DNA from: Verrucomicrobia bacterium LW23
Lineage (GTDB): Bacteria > Verrucomicrobiota > Verrucomicrobiia > Methylacidiphilales > UBA1321
Length of the DNA stretch: 64,000 nt
Reading direction: 5' to 3'
NCBI GenBank assembly: GCA_003054695.1
Contig: QAZA01000011.1
Span: forward strand, 124,001-188,000
Positions 26,028-34,710 of this stretch are shown in pieces. Position 1 is the first letter of the stretch; each line of letters opens with the position of its first letter. The notes beneath the pieces were generated by a model. It saw nothing but the letters and a program-made list of their open reading frames with translations. It was not told the DNA's origin and ran no database searches. Both the position numbers and the translations under genes were made by a program.

Positions 26028-28640
26028 TTACGCCGCCAGTGCCTGGTGCGCTTCCTTGCTCTCGGGGGCGCCGGGTTCGGCGCCTTCCAGGGCGTGCTCG
26101 GGGCCGAAGGCGGCTTCCAGGTGCATGTCTTTTTCGGCTTGAAGTTCGGCGGCTTTCTTCAGCGGGCTGAGGCCGTTGACGAGGGCGCCGATGGCGGAGA
26201 CGTTGTTGAAGACGACCGAGTGCATCACGCCGAAGCCGAAGAAGAAGGCGCCGGCGATGCAGAAGATGTTCGGCACGGCAATCAGCATCCAGCTGCGGTT
26301 GATGTTGTTGGTCAGGTCGCGCGATATGTCCTTGAGCTCCAGGATCTTCTTGAGGCTCTCCTCCATAAACACAACCTGTGCCGTATCGGTGGCCACGGAC
26401 GACGCGCCGCGCAGGGAGATCGACACGTTGGCTTTCTTCAGCGCGATGGAATCGTTGATGCCGTCGCCGACGAAGCAGACCGTCTTGCCTTCCTTCTGCA
26501 GCAGCTCCACGTAGTTGGCCTTGTCCTGCGGCAGCACTTCCGCAAAGAAGCGGTCCATGCCCAGCTCCTTGGCCAGCTTTTCGGTGGGTTTGGTGTGGTC
26601 GCCGGAGATGATCGCGATGTGCTTGACGCCGCGGGCGCGCAGGCCGCGTACAATCTCGATAGCCTCGGGGCGGGGGGAGGCCACCAGCTCAAGCGCGCCG
26701 GAGAGCTCGTTGTCGATCGCCACCATAATGAGCGAGGAACCCGTGGCGTGCACTTCATCCTGGGCTGTCTTGATGACGTCGGGGATCTCAATGCCCTCCA
26801 TCTTGACGAAGCGGGCGGAGCCGACGCGCACTGTGTGGCCCTCGATCTCCACGGTGATGCCGTAGCCCACGGCGTACTTCGATTCGTTGGTCTTGGGCAT
26901 CGTCAGCTTGGCCTGCTCAAACTTGTCGAGAATGGCCTTGGCGATGGGGTGCGAGAACTTCTGCTCCGCGGCGGCGGCATAGGCGAGGATCGTATCCGCG
27001 CTGAAGCTGCCCGCCACGATGATGCGGCCGACCTCCGGACGCTCGCGGGTGAGCGTGCCGGTTTTGTCGAACAGGAACGTGTCGACCTTGTCCATGGACT
27101 CGAGCGCGCGGCCGTCCTTTACCAGAATGCCGTGCTGGGCGCACAGCGTAAGGCTGGAGAGCATGCCGAGCGGCGCGGCCATACGGATGCCGGTGCCAAA
27201 GTCGCAGTTGACGATGGCCGTGGCGCCGTTGACGCCGATGGTGCTGAGGCCCAGCGTGGCGATGGCCAGCGTGGGGATGACGGCTTTGTCCGCCATCTCT
27301 TCGCCACGCGTCTGGCTGTCCATCTTGTAGCCCGCGGTGTCGTTGAGGATCTGGCTGATTTTGGCGGAGGTGGTTTCCGTGCCCGCTTTGGTCACTTCCA
27401 CGTGGATCTTGCCGGCCAGCATAACGGTGGAGGCAAACACGTTGTCGCCCACCACTTTTTCCGCCGGCGAGCTCTCGCCCGTGAGCGTGTGCTGGTCGAT
27501 CATCGCCATGCCTTCAATCACCTTGCCGTCGACAGGCACCGTCTCGCCGGTGTGCACAACGATGGTATCGCCGGTTTTGATCTTCTCCAGCGCCACTTCG
27601 ACTTCGACGCCATCGCGCAGCAGCCACACAAAGCGGGGCTGTTTGCCGAAGACGTTGAGCAGCATCTTCTTGCTGTCATCTTCCGTCTTCTTCAGCAGCT
27701 TGCGGCCGAATGACAAGCACCAGGCCAGCACAGCGCCGGCAAACACCTGGCCGGTGATAAGGCAGACGCCGCCGACGATTGTGTCGAGCACATCCACGCC
27801 CAGGCGGCGCGCGCGCAGCACTTCTATCGCCTGCTTAACGCTGGGCACCAGCGTGTAGGCAAACAGCATGGCGCTGGGGATGATGAGCGGCGGGAAGGCG
27901 AACTGCGCCACAGTGGCGATAGCCAGTGAGGTGGTGGCCAGGGGGAAATCGAGATCCGCGGCGTCGCGCTCGTGCTGCTTGTCACCGTGGATCAGCGCGC
28001 TGTCGAGGATCTCGACAAGCTGGTGGCGCTGGATTTTGCGCGGATCGTACTGAATCAGGACAGTCGATGTCAGCGAATCCGTGTTGTAGTTATCGACACC
28101 CAGCACGCTCATCAGCTCGCGCTCGATGTTCTGGCAAATCTCGCCCTTGCGATAAATGATGGGGTTCTTGAACCGGATGCGGCCGGGCGTCTCATGCTTT
28201 ACCGCCCAGGTGGAGACCACCGGGCCGTAGCGCTGAAAACGCATCTGCTTCTGCGCGTAGTGCTCCAGAACCTGCAGGCCCTCAAAGGCTTGCGCGCTTT
28301 CGCCGTCGTGGTGCTCGTCGGGCCCGCCGCTGCTGATATAGTTGGCCACCTTTTTGATGACCGCCTGCGCGGGCGAGCCGTCGAACGCGTAGTTGATGGT
28401 GGCCATCCCGCGGGCGCTCTGCACTTCCACCACATTAACCTCCTGCGCGAGGAAGACGCGCTCCAGAAAGCGGCGGCACGCTTCGGAGCCGGTATCGCCA
28501 AAAAGGTCCTTGCTTTTAATTTCAATAACGCCCGCTTTGGGGTAGCGGACAACCGTGCCGGCGTTGCCCAGGCCGTTGACACGGCGCGCGGCAACCCCTG
28601 ACGCACCGGGTTTGGAATCGGTAGGTGGCAGAGAGGTCAT
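26028..28640 (-). CDS. P1B-like P-type ATPase with two N-terminal HMA-like domains, lacking the CPC motif
   Basis: This 870-residue pump has TGES at 387-390, the phosphorylation site DKTGTLT with D525, SGDHTKPTEK and the hinge VGDGIND, so the catalytic core is complete. The metal-determining helix reads NCDFGTGIRMAAP (478-490) instead of the usual CPC of Cu/Zn pumps, similar to C-type (CtpC-like) ATPases. The first 220 residues hold two HMA-like folds (about 35-105 and 140-215; KHETPGRIRFKNP, LIQYDPRKIQ) without CxxC. Six to eight transmembrane segments are visible. Substrate is uncertain: a transition metal such as Mn or Fe would be consistent with the missing CPC. Two small proteins lie upstream, on the same strand, and may be accessory subunits. 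Confidence 0.85.
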   Translation of the reverse strand: MTSLPPTDSKPGASGVAARRVNGLGNAGTVVRYPKAGVIEIKSKDLFGDTGSEACRRFLERVFLAQEVNVVEVQSARGMATINYAFDGSPAQAVIKKVANYISSGGPDEHHDGESAQAFEGLQVLEHYAQKQMRFQRYGPVVSTWAVKHETPGRIRFKNPIIYRKGEICQNIERELMSVLGVDNYNTDSLTSTVLIQYDPRKIQRHQLVEILDSALIHGDKQHERDAADLDFPLATTSLAIATVAQFAFPPLIIPSAMLFAYTLVPSVKQAIEVLRARRLGVDVLDTIVGGVCLITGQVFAGAVLAWCLSFGRKLLKKTEDDSKKMLLNVFGKQPRFVWLLRDGVEVEVALEKIKTGDTIVVHTGETVPVDGKVIEGMAMIDQHTLTGESSPAEKVVGDNVFASTVMLAGKIHVEVTKAGTETTSAKISQILNDTAGYKMDSQTRGEEMADKAVIPTLAIATLGLSTIGVNGATAIVNCDFGTGIRMAAPLGMLSSLTLCAQHGILVKDGRALESMDKVDTFLFDKTGTLTRERPEVGRIIVAGSFSADTILAYAAAAEQKFSHPIAKAILDKFEQAKLTMPKTNESKYAVGYGITVEIEGHTVRVGSARFVKMEGIEIPDVIKTAQDEVHATGSSLIMVAIDNELSGALELVASPRPEAIEIVRGLRARGVKHIAIISGDHTKPTEKLAKELGMDRFFAEVLPQDKANYVELLQKEGKTVCFVGDGINDSIALKKANVSISLRGASSVATDTAQVVFMEESLKKILELKDISRDLTNNINRSWMLIAVPNIFCIAGAFFFGFGVMHSVVFNNVSAIGALVNGLSPLKKAAELQAEKDMHLEAAFGPEHALEGAEPGAPESKEAHQALAA

Positions 28641-29130
28641 GAGAAGGATGGATGAGAGCTGAAGAGCTATTGTGCGAGGTGAAGGTGAACCCGGGCCGGC
28701 CGATGCAGCTTGCGCCGGCGTCGGGGCGGGGGACTATATCCGCAAGGCCCGATTCGCGCGGGCCTCTTCCATAACGTTTTTGAACGTCACTTTTTGCGGA
28801 TTTTCCAGGAATTTGAGCTGAATCTGCCGGTGATGGGATGACACCGACGCACGAATCACAATGGTAAGCAATAAACGTGCTCGAATGAATGGAATTTAAG
28901 GAAACTTTTGCGTGACTGCAGGCCATTTGGCCCTCCGCCGGCCTGCGTCCGAACACGCGGCCGCCTGCCTGTGCCAGGGACATTGCGTGTCCCTGCTGTG
29001 TTGCCGCAGGTTGCTAACGCTCAGAGCATCAGCCGCTTGCAACGCCTTGGCTGGGAGGCCTCCCTTGCGTCAGGCCCGCCTGCGGGGCACCACATTCCCC
29101 ATCCCATTCACCGCGCCAAACTGCGGCTGC
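28641..29130. other. Gene-free stretch upstream of the ATPase gene
   Basis: This 490-bp stretch between two minus-strand genes holds one copy of the CAGGGACA palindrome (28973-28997) and GC-rich inverted fragments near 28920-28980. It should include the ATPase promoter; no gene was recognised. Confidence 0.45.
28973..28997. repeat. Dispersed palindrome, intergenic copy
   Basis: The sequence CCAGGGACA, five bases, TGTCCCTGCTG forms a short hairpin. It is the same palindrome type as at 31563-31583 and inside nadD at 34014-34042. Confidence 0.7.
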
Positions 29131-29454
29131 TTACTCGGCGGATTTGGTGGCCACGCTGGCCTCTTTCTTACGGCTCTTCGCTTTGGCCTTCGGCTTGGCC
29201 GCTTTTCCATTGGCCGTTGCCGTGCCAAAAAGCTCAGCCGCGTCGTCCGCGCGCTTGGCACGGCTGCGCGCCTTCTTTTCGGCAATCGCGTCTTCAATCG
29301 TTTCCTTCTGCTCGGCAATCACCTGGCCGATAACGGCGTATACGTCGCCGATTACTTCGCCGGTTTTAGCCAGCACGGGCGTGGCGCCCTTTTTGATAGC
29401 CTGCCAGTTCGCCCCAACGGCGACACCAGCGGCAAGTGCGAAAAGATGAGTCAT
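29131..29454 (-). CDS. Small membrane-anchored helical protein (DUF5132-like)
   Basis: From the ATG at 29454 the product is 107 residues. The opening MTHLFALAAGVAVGANWQAI is hydrophobic and could be a membrane anchor. An amphipathic helix follows (KTGEVIGDVYAVIGQVIAEQ, then KETIEDAIAEKKARSRAKRA) and then a Lys/Ala-rich basic tail. The pattern of an N-terminal hydrophobic helix and a 'GEVxxDxxAE' segment recalls DUF5132 proteins, which in other genomes accompany P-type ATPases with degenerate HMA domains. Here it lies between the ATPase gene and another small protein, all on the minus strand. A role as ATPase accessory or membrane-curvature protein is inference only; phasin-like binding is another possibility. 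Confidence 0.6.
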   Translation of the reverse strand: MTHLFALAAGVAVGANWQAIKKGATPVLAKTGEVIGDVYAVIGQVIAEQKETIEDAIAEKKARSRAKRADDAAELFGTATANGKAAKPKAKAKSRKKEASVATKSAE

Positions 29455-29585
29455 AAGCAAATACCTGACAATGAGTTAGGGAGATTCAGCGCGGATTTCC
29501 TGGCTCGCGCAAGTGGGGGGAGGAGACGGAGAGTAGTGCGACGCGGGGCCGCAGTGAAGGGTGTCGTTATGGATGACCTTCCGGA

Positions 29586-29906
29586 CTAATCCTGCTCGGG
29601 CCCTTTCAATCGGTCCGACGTGGCCTCGGCGGCAGCGGCGGCGCCATCGGCAATGCCATAGCCTACAGGGTTTTCCAGGGGCAGGTAATTCTTCACAAAA
29701 AGCGATGTGTACACAACCCCGTACGACACATAATAAAACGTCGAATAGACCGCCTTCGAGACAGCCTGAGTGGTGGCCGGAATGGCGCGAGAGACCGCAT
29801 CCTTGGCGTCGCTGGCTCCAGTCTTGATCGCGGCTGCGGCGGTCGACATCGTGTCACCAACCGCCGCCAATGGATCGTTCTTGTCTGCAGTGGCTTCAGT
29901 AGACAT
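29586..29906 (-). CDS. Small amphipathic/membrane-associated protein of unknown function
   Basis: The ATG at 29906 is preceded by AAGGAA at a good distance, which decides this start over an earlier in-frame ATG at 29963. The 106-residue product has an Ala/Thr-rich helix (TMSTAAAAIKTGASDAKDAV) and a hydrophobic aromatic stretch (STFYYVSYGVVYTSLFVKNY), then NPVGYGIADGAAAAAEATSD. The central segment could insert into or lie on a membrane. It lies 131 bp upstream of the DUF5132-like gene, and the three genes including the ATPase run in the same direction. No family was recognised; association with the ATPase is inferred from position. Confidence 0.6.
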   Translation of the reverse strand: MSTEATADKNDPLAAVGDTMSTAAAAIKTGASDAKDAVSRAIPATTQAVSKAVYSTFYYVSYGVVYTSLFVKNYLPLENPVGYGIADGAAAAAEATSDRLKGPEQD

Positions 29907-30061
29907 GTCAGTTTCCTTGTAGATATGTGTGGGGAAATATTTCGGCTGGAAGGGCTTGCGCATAAGCGCGAGCCAGCGCGTTCAAGGTTAGTAGGTCAGA
30001 TAATAAAGTCAACCCAATGGATTGGATGTAACAGAGTTGTGGCAATCGCACCCTCCTTCAT

Positions 30062-30436
30062 CTAGCCGGCAGCATCCTCCGTCCGGTCGTGCAACCCCCT
30101 CAGCACGTCCACCGCAAGCTCCAGCTGTGGCACCGTAAACGCTGCTTCCTCCAGCCGCGTTGAAAATGTCAGCTCCCGCTCCCCTCTCAAACCCGCGTTT
30201 ACCTGCAAGGGCAAACGCTCGCGGTAATGGCACAGCGCCAACGCTTTACGATACTTCGGCACCGTCGCAAAGCTGAGCTCGCGAGAGATGTAGAGCAAAA
30301 CGCCGTCCGGTTCCTCTTCCAGATAAAGAGTGCCGACCGCGTCGATCGACAGGCTTGCCACACCATTGGTGAAGGAAAGCGTTGGTATGCCGATACTTCG
30401 GCCGAATTCCGTTAGCGTCTGGTTGGCGTTTGTCAT
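30062..30436 (-). CDS. CesT-family type III secretion chaperone-like protein
   Basis: This 124-residue acidic protein has the length and order of class I secretion chaperones: an N-terminal helix TLTEFGRSIGIP, the strand LSFTNGVASLSID, a hinge with GVLLYISRELSF, the central helix KYRKALALCHYRERLP and a C-terminal helix EEAAFTVPQLELAVDVLRG. Such proteins form dimers in the cytoplasm and hold effectors unfolded for the type III export machine. No substrate gene is adjacent: the flanking genes are a small membrane-associated protein and a receiver-Hpt protein. No T3SS structural gene is in the window. The family call rests on pattern similarity; a profile search is needed. Confidence 0.65.
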   Translation of the reverse strand: MTNANQTLTEFGRSIGIPTLSFTNGVASLSIDAVGTLYLEEEPDGVLLYISRELSFATVPKYRKALALCHYRERLPLQVNAGLRGERELTFSTRLEEAAFTVPQLELAVDVLRGLHDRTEDAAG

Positions 30437-30623
30437 GCTTCAGTGGGAGAGTGGAGGAGGGCAAAATGTCCCGGCATCCTATGCAATACGAGCCGCAAAA
30501 GCCCATTTGCAAGATATCTGACGCAAATGCGCTCCGCAACTCGCAGCTGTGCAAAAAGAGCCAGCGATGGGCAAAAGAATTCTTTCGCCCCCGGTTAAGG
30601 GCCGGCGGCGGGGATGGAATCGA

Positions 30624-31526
30624 TCAGCCTTCCAGCTGGCGCAGGGAGGTTTTCCAGTGCGTCTCCAGTTCCGCAAGCAGGTTCCGAGCCAGAGTTGGCG
30701 CAGGGCCGCGGCACTGACGCTCCAGGCGCGAGGCATGATTCTTGAGTGCCTTTTGCTGCAGACTGCCCGAGCAACCCGCAAGTTTATGCGCCGCAGCAGC
30801 TAACGCCGACCAGTCCTCCGCAGCCGCGGCCGCGCTGATAGCCGCCACGTAACGCTGGCTATCCTCGCGAAAAATCTCTACCGCCTCCGCCCAGCCTGCC
30901 GTGCCCAACGCCGTGCGCAAACCCGCCCACTCCTCCTCCGACGATGCTGACACGCCGCTGGAGTGTGCTGTGTAAGGGCTTGATGCTGCGTGGTTTAAGC
31001 CCTGAGAAGACATCGGCCGCGCCGACCCGGACCGCCCGATGCCCGACATTGCCGAGGGCGCCTGCTGCCCCGGCAGGCCACGCCCGCCGAGTACCAGTCG
31101 CGCCGCAAGATCGGGCCGAACTCCACGCAACGCCTGGCGTAAAGCTTGTAAATCCAACGGCTTACCGAGACAGGCGATCATCCCTGCCTCGCGCGCGCTG
31201 TCCACATCCATAGGCTCCTGGCTGGCCGTGTACGCCACAACGGGCAAAACCGCCGCCCCGCCCGCCATACCCCGTATGCGCCGGCACACCTCTTCGCCCG
31301 TCATATCCGGCAGAAACAAGTCCAGCAGAACGAGATCCGGAAGCGCGGAGACATCGCTTGTCCCTGCGAACTTCTCGCAGCGCAGCGCGGCGAGCGCCTC
31401 GGTGCCGGTGCCCGCCATTGTAATCTCGTGGCCGCTCAGGTTTGCTGTAGTAACCCGTTGATTGACAAGATCATCCTCAACAACAAGTACGCGTAACGGC
31501 CGCGTGAGATCCTGAGCGCTTTTCAT
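30624..31526 (-). CDS. Response regulator with C-terminal Hpt domain
   Basis: From the ATG at 31526 (MKSAQDLTRPLRVLVVEDD) the product is 300 residues. The receiver (about 10-135) has VVEDD, the phospho-acceptor in LPDLVLLDLFLPDMTGEE, VVAYTASQ and a CLGKPLD lysine. A Gly/Ser/Ala linker leads to an Hpt domain (about 205-295) with the phosphorylatable His in AAAHKLAGCSGSLQ. It would pass phosphate from a kinase through its own Hpt to another receiver, or act as a sink. Near 31353-31375 the coding strand contains a degenerate relative of the nadD palindrome. No kinase is adjacent; the gene lies 89 bp downstream of uvrC on the minus strand. Confidence 0.87.
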   Translation of the reverse strand: MKSAQDLTRPLRVLVVEDDLVNQRVTTANLSGHEITMAGTGTEALAALRCEKFAGTSDVSALPDLVLLDLFLPDMTGEEVCRRIRGMAGGAAVLPVVAYTASQEPMDVDSAREAGMIACLGKPLDLQALRQALRGVRPDLAARLVLGGRGLPGQQAPSAMSGIGRSGSARPMSSQGLNHAASSPYTAHSSGVSASSEEEWAGLRTALGTAGWAEAVEIFREDSQRYVAAISAAAAAEDWSALAAAAHKLAGCSGSLQQKALKNHASRLERQCRGPAPTLARNLLAELETHWKTSLRQLEG

Positions 31527-31562
31527 TCGCAAGTTCCTTGACAGCAATAGAATAATAGGGGT

Positions 31563-31583
31563 TAGGGACATGAAATGTCCCTG
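31563..31583. repeat. Dispersed palindrome, copy between uvrC and receiver-Hpt genes
   Basis: AGGGACAT, three bases, ATGTCCCT pairs perfectly. It sits between the stop of uvrC and the start of the receiver-Hpt gene, and matches the element inside nadD. Confidence 0.8.
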
Positions 31584-31614
31584 CGGCGCCATGCACCGGA
31601 CGCCGCACAGGCTA

Positions 31615-33438
31615 TCACTTTAAACGGTACACAAACTCGTCCTCATTGTCATCGCTTTGATTCGAAGCATCCTGCATACGCTCGCGGCTGCTCCTCGCGC
31701 GTTTCACAGGTGGAATCGGTTCGCCCTCCGGACGGCTCGCGTTGTCCTGTCTTGCAACAGCGGGGACACCTGCGACACCCTTGTGCTCCGCAATATCGTC
31801 CTCGCTAATCTCATCCAGTTCAATCACTTCTGTCTCTTCCACGTCATCGCGGGCCGCCCTCCTCGAGGAAGCGGGCCGGTCATCGCCCACGGATTCAAAC
31901 TCGTCGCCGGCGTCGGCGGCAGGTGCATCATCTTGTACCGCAGCAAGTTGTGTACGGCGATTGCGATATTTGCCCAGATACTCCGCAATGCCGGCCGCCA
32001 GCTTGGGGCCGATGCCCTCCACCGTCGCCAGCTCCGCCTCGCTCGCCTTGCGCAGCCGTTCAATCGAGCCAAAACGTTGCAGCAACAATTTCTTGCGATT
32101 CTCGCTGACGCCCGGGCAATCATCCAGCACGCTTTCCCTAACTCGTTGGCGCAGAAGGACCTGGTGATAGCCGTTGGCAAACCGGTGCGCCTCGTCACGC
32201 ACGCGCTGCAACAGGCGCAGCGCGCCGGTTCCGTGGTCCAGCACCAGCGGCTCGCTTATGCCCGGCCGGAAAATCTCCTCGCGCTCCTTGGCCAGGCCAA
32301 TCAGCGGTAAGTCGCCCAGCCCCAACTCCTTAAGCACGCCGTGGGCAGCGCCAAGCTGTCCTTTTCCGCCGTCCACTACCACCAGGCTGGGCATGCGGAT
32401 ACCCTCCGTTTGCACGCGCTGGTAGCGACGCCGAACCACTTCCGCCATGCTCGCAAAGTCGTCCTGCCCGCGAATCGTGCGAATGCGGTAGCGGCGGTAG
32501 TTGGAGTTATCCGGCTTTCCGCCGCGGAAGCACACCATACTCGCTACGATATAAGTTGTGCTGATGTTAGAGATGTCAAAGCATTCGATAATCTGCGGCG
32601 CTTCCTTCATCTCCAGCGCCCGCCCTAGCTCCTCCATGTCTTCCTGCGGCTTCACGGTCGTCACAAACTGCCGGTGAAAGCGCTTGGTCGGCGCCGTGGT
32701 TTTCCGTAAATCCTCCAACAAGTTGCGCAGGCTCGCCGCTCTCTCAAAATCCAGTTTGGCCGCTGCCGCTTTCATCTCGGTTTCCAGCTGCTTTACCATC
32801 TCGGTGCTGCGCCCCTCCAGAAACTCGCAGGCGGCCTGCACCTGGGCGCGGTAATCCTCGCGGCTTATCCTGTTAATACAAGGCGCGGAGCAGTTCTGGA
32901 TGACGTGGTCCAGGCAATGCTTAAAGTCCGCCTCTCCAGGGGTTTGCGCACGGCAACTGCGCAGATGAAACCGCAATTTCAGCACTTGCAGGGTGGATCG
33001 CAGCGAGCCGCTGTGCGCAAACGGGCCGAAGTAGCGCGCCCCGTCGTCACTGCGCATGCGCGTCAGCTGAAAGCGGGGGATTGGGTCGGCCATGTTCACT
33101 TTCACCATGAGAAAGTGCTTGTCGTCACGAAAGCTTACGTTGTAGCGCGGGCGGAACTCCTTGATGAGCTTGCCTTCCAGCAGCAGACTCTCCGTATTGC
33201 TTTTCACAACGTGCGTCTCCACGTCCCAGATGCTCTCGATCAGGGCCCGAGTTTTGCGGTCGGCCGTCATGCGGCGGCTGGGGTGAAAATACTGGCTCAC
33301 GCGCCGGTGCAAATCGTTGGCTTTGCCGACATAAATCACTCGCTGAAAACGATCTTTGTAGAGATAGACGCCCGGCTTGTGAGGCAGGGCGCGCACCTTT
33401 GCGGTAAGGTCCGGACGTTGCGGGGGGCTGGAAGACAT
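31615..33438 (-). CDS. uvrC: Excinuclease ABC subunit C
   Basis: The ATG at 33438 (MSSSPPQRPDLTAKVRALPH) gives 607 residues, the normal UvrC length; the frame extends further upstream but this loses similarity. The GIY-YIG endonuclease domain (GVYLYKDRFQRVIYVGKAND) lies at about 23-100, a Cys-containing segment (HCLDHVIQNCSAPCINRI) at about 160, a UVR motif (ETEMKAAAAKLDFERAASLRN) near 205, then the RNase H-like 5'-nuclease (IIECFDISNI, VVVDGGKGQLGAA) and a helix-hairpin-helix (ATVEGIGPKLAAGIAEYL). It makes the dual incisions in nucleotide excision repair with UvrA and UvrB, which are not in the window. The last 90 residues are an acidic low-complexity tail. A TATAAT hexamer lies at 33454-33459. 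Confidence 0.96.
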   Translation of the reverse strand: MSSSPPQRPDLTAKVRALPHKPGVYLYKDRFQRVIYVGKANDLHRRVSQYFHPSRRMTADRKTRALIESIWDVETHVVKSNTESLLLEGKLIKEFRPRYNVSFRDDKHFLMVKVNMADPIPRFQLTRMRSDDGARYFGPFAHSGSLRSTLQVLKLRFHLRSCRAQTPGEADFKHCLDHVIQNCSAPCINRISREDYRAQVQAACEFLEGRSTEMVKQLETEMKAAAAKLDFERAASLRNLLEDLRKTTAPTKRFHRQFVTTVKPQEDMEELGRALEMKEAPQIIECFDISNISTTYIVASMVCFRGGKPDNSNYRRYRIRTIRGQDDFASMAEVVRRRYQRVQTEGIRMPSLVVVDGGKGQLGAAHGVLKELGLGDLPLIGLAKEREEIFRPGISEPLVLDHGTGALRLLQRVRDEAHRFANGYHQVLLRQRVRESVLDDCPGVSENRKKLLLQRFGSIERLRKASEAELATVEGIGPKLAAGIAEYLGKYRNRRTQLAAVQDDAPAADAGDEFESVGDDRPASSRRAARDDVEETEVIELDEISEDDIAEHKGVAGVPAVARQDNASRPEGEPIPPVKRARSSRERMQDASNQSDDNEDEFVYRLK

Positions 33439-33453
33439 GAGAACAGATGCCTT

Positions 33454-33459
33454 ATTATA
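33454..33459 (-). promoter_or_regulatory. Candidate -10 box (TATAAT) of uvrC
   Basis: A perfect TATAAT lies on the minus strand 16 bases ahead of the chosen uvrC ATG, within GGTATAATAAGG. A convincing -35 was not found at 16-18 bp, so the 5' leader would be very short and the call is weak. Confidence 0.35.
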
Positions 33460-33558
33460 CCACACCGCCCGCGCGAAGTGGACAAAATTTGCGGTGGAAG
33501 CTAGCCCGCCTCCAGCGCTAAGCTTAAGCGAAGGTCCTGTCGCCCGCTTTCTATCGCC

Positions 33559-34242
33559 ATGCCTCCTCCCCTCGACGCCCCACCCCAGCGCCCGCGCCGC
33601 ATTGCCCTCTATGGTGGCACGTTCGATCCGGTCCATCACGCGCATCTTATTGTTGCGCAAGATGCTCTGGAGCAACTACATCTGGATGTTGTGCTGTTTG
33701 TCCCGGCTTATCGCTCGCCCTTCAAGGCCGGTGTTGCCGCCACCGATGGCGAGCACCGGCTGGCAATGCTGCGTCTTGCGACGGATAACCACCCGGGCTT
33801 TGGTGTTCTCGATTGCGAGATTGCGAAGGCTGTGCCTTCCTATGCCATTGATACCGTGGAAGATGTGCGCGCGGCTAACCCGGGGGCGGAGCTCTTTTTC
33901 CTGATCGGCGAGGACCACGCTTTAACGTTGGATCGCTGGCATCGGTGGCTCGATTTGCGCGCGATGGTCACTTTTGTGATGCAAACGAGGCACAGATTCG
34001 AATCGCCTCAAGGTTCAGGGACATCCAATGTCCCTGCTGAACAATCGGCTGCGGATGCCATGGCTTTGATCGAGCCCTACCTTATTCGCTTGCCTAACAG
34101 CCGCCATGTGGATATATCAGCTTCGGAAATCCGGAGACGCGTCGCCGAGGGGCGGTCGATTCACTACCTGGTGCCCCCTGCAGTAGCGGACTATATCGCT
34201 GCTCACGGGTTATATACGGGTGGTATTATTGCCAGACCTTAA
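33559..34242 (+). CDS. nadD: Nicotinate-nucleotide adenylyltransferase
   Basis: This 227-residue protein has the nucleotidyltransferase motif LYGGTFDPVHHAHLIVAQDA (H-x-x-H) near 19-38, FFLIGEDHALTLDRW, RLPNSRHVDISASEIRRR near 180-195 and GRSIHYLVPPAVADYI at the end. It adenylates nicotinate mononucleotide to deamido-NAD in the NAD pathway. The gene starts a plus-strand cluster with rsfS and uppP and is divergent from uvrC. Between the conserved core and the C-terminus the coding sequence carries a perfect palindrome (34014-34042) that translates as SGTSNVPAEQ, inserted in frame in a loop region; the reading frame is kept. NadD next to RsfS is a common arrangement. Confidence 0.95.
   Translation: MPPPLDAPPQRPRRIALYGGTFDPVHHAHLIVAQDALEQLHLDVVLFVPAYRSPFKAGVAATDGEHRLAMLRLATDNHPGFGVLDCEIAKAVPSYAIDTVEDVRAANPGAELFFLIGEDHALTLDRWHRWLDLRAMVTFVMQTRHRFESPQGSGTSNVPAEQSAADAMALIEPYLIRLPNSRHVDISASEIRRRVAEGRSIHYLVPPAVADYIAAHGLYTGGIIARP
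34014..34042. repeat. Dispersed palindrome inserted in frame in nadD
   Basis: TTCAGGGACAT, three bases, ATGTCCCTG with one bulged C and TGAA closing the stem. It is nearly identical in its core to the intergenic copies at 28973 and 31563, which marks it as a mobile REP-like element that has entered coding sequence. Confidence 0.8.
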
Positions 34243-34332
34243 ACTTACATTCTATCCTTCTTTCACCTTACCCATTCTGCGCCCGGCTCCTGTGCCGGCG
34301 CGTAAGCCTTTTGTGCAGAATGGTTTAGCTAT

Positions 34333-34674
34333 ATGAGTCTGACACCTCTGGAAATCGCCAAAGCCTGCCGCGAGTATGCCCTCGACAAAAAGGCGGTGGA
34401 CCCTGTGATCCTTGACCTGCGTGAGGTATCCTCGCTGGCCGACTACTTTGTGATCTGCTCCGGCCTGTCGGATCCGCAGATCAAAGCGATAGCCAACGGC
34501 GTATCGATGGGTTTTAAGGAGGACCACGGGCTGCACGCCAGGGTGGACGGTTCCGCTGTAAGTCAGTGGATGATATTGGATTACGGCGACGTACTGATGC
34601 ACATTTTCCACGAAAGCAAGCGCGGCGTCTACAGCCTGGAGACGCTGTGGGGTGACGCGAAGGTGGTGGAGTAG
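34333..34674 (+). CDS. rsfS: Ribosome silencing factor RsfS
   Basis: This 113-residue protein matches RsfS (Iojap) over its full length: EIAKACREYALDKKAVDPVI, LREVSSLADYFVICSGLSDP, IKAIANGV and the C-terminal DYGDVLMHIFHESKRGVYSL ending in LETLW. It binds ribosomal protein L14 (uL14) on the 50S subunit and blocks subunit joining when nutrients run short. It begins at an ATG 90 bp after nadD on the same strand; nadD-rsfS pairing is common across bacteria. uppP begins 36 bp downstream with a TAAGGA ribosome site, so the three genes are probably one transcript. Confidence 0.95.
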   Translation: MSLTPLEIAKACREYALDKKAVDPVILDLREVSSLADYFVICSGLSDPQIKAIANGVSMGFKEDHGLHARVDGSAVSQWMILDYGDVLMHIFHESKRGVYSLETLWGDAKVVE

Positions 34675-34710
34675 TGCGCTGCGGCCGCACTTATCCGTAA
34701 GGACCGCGCC

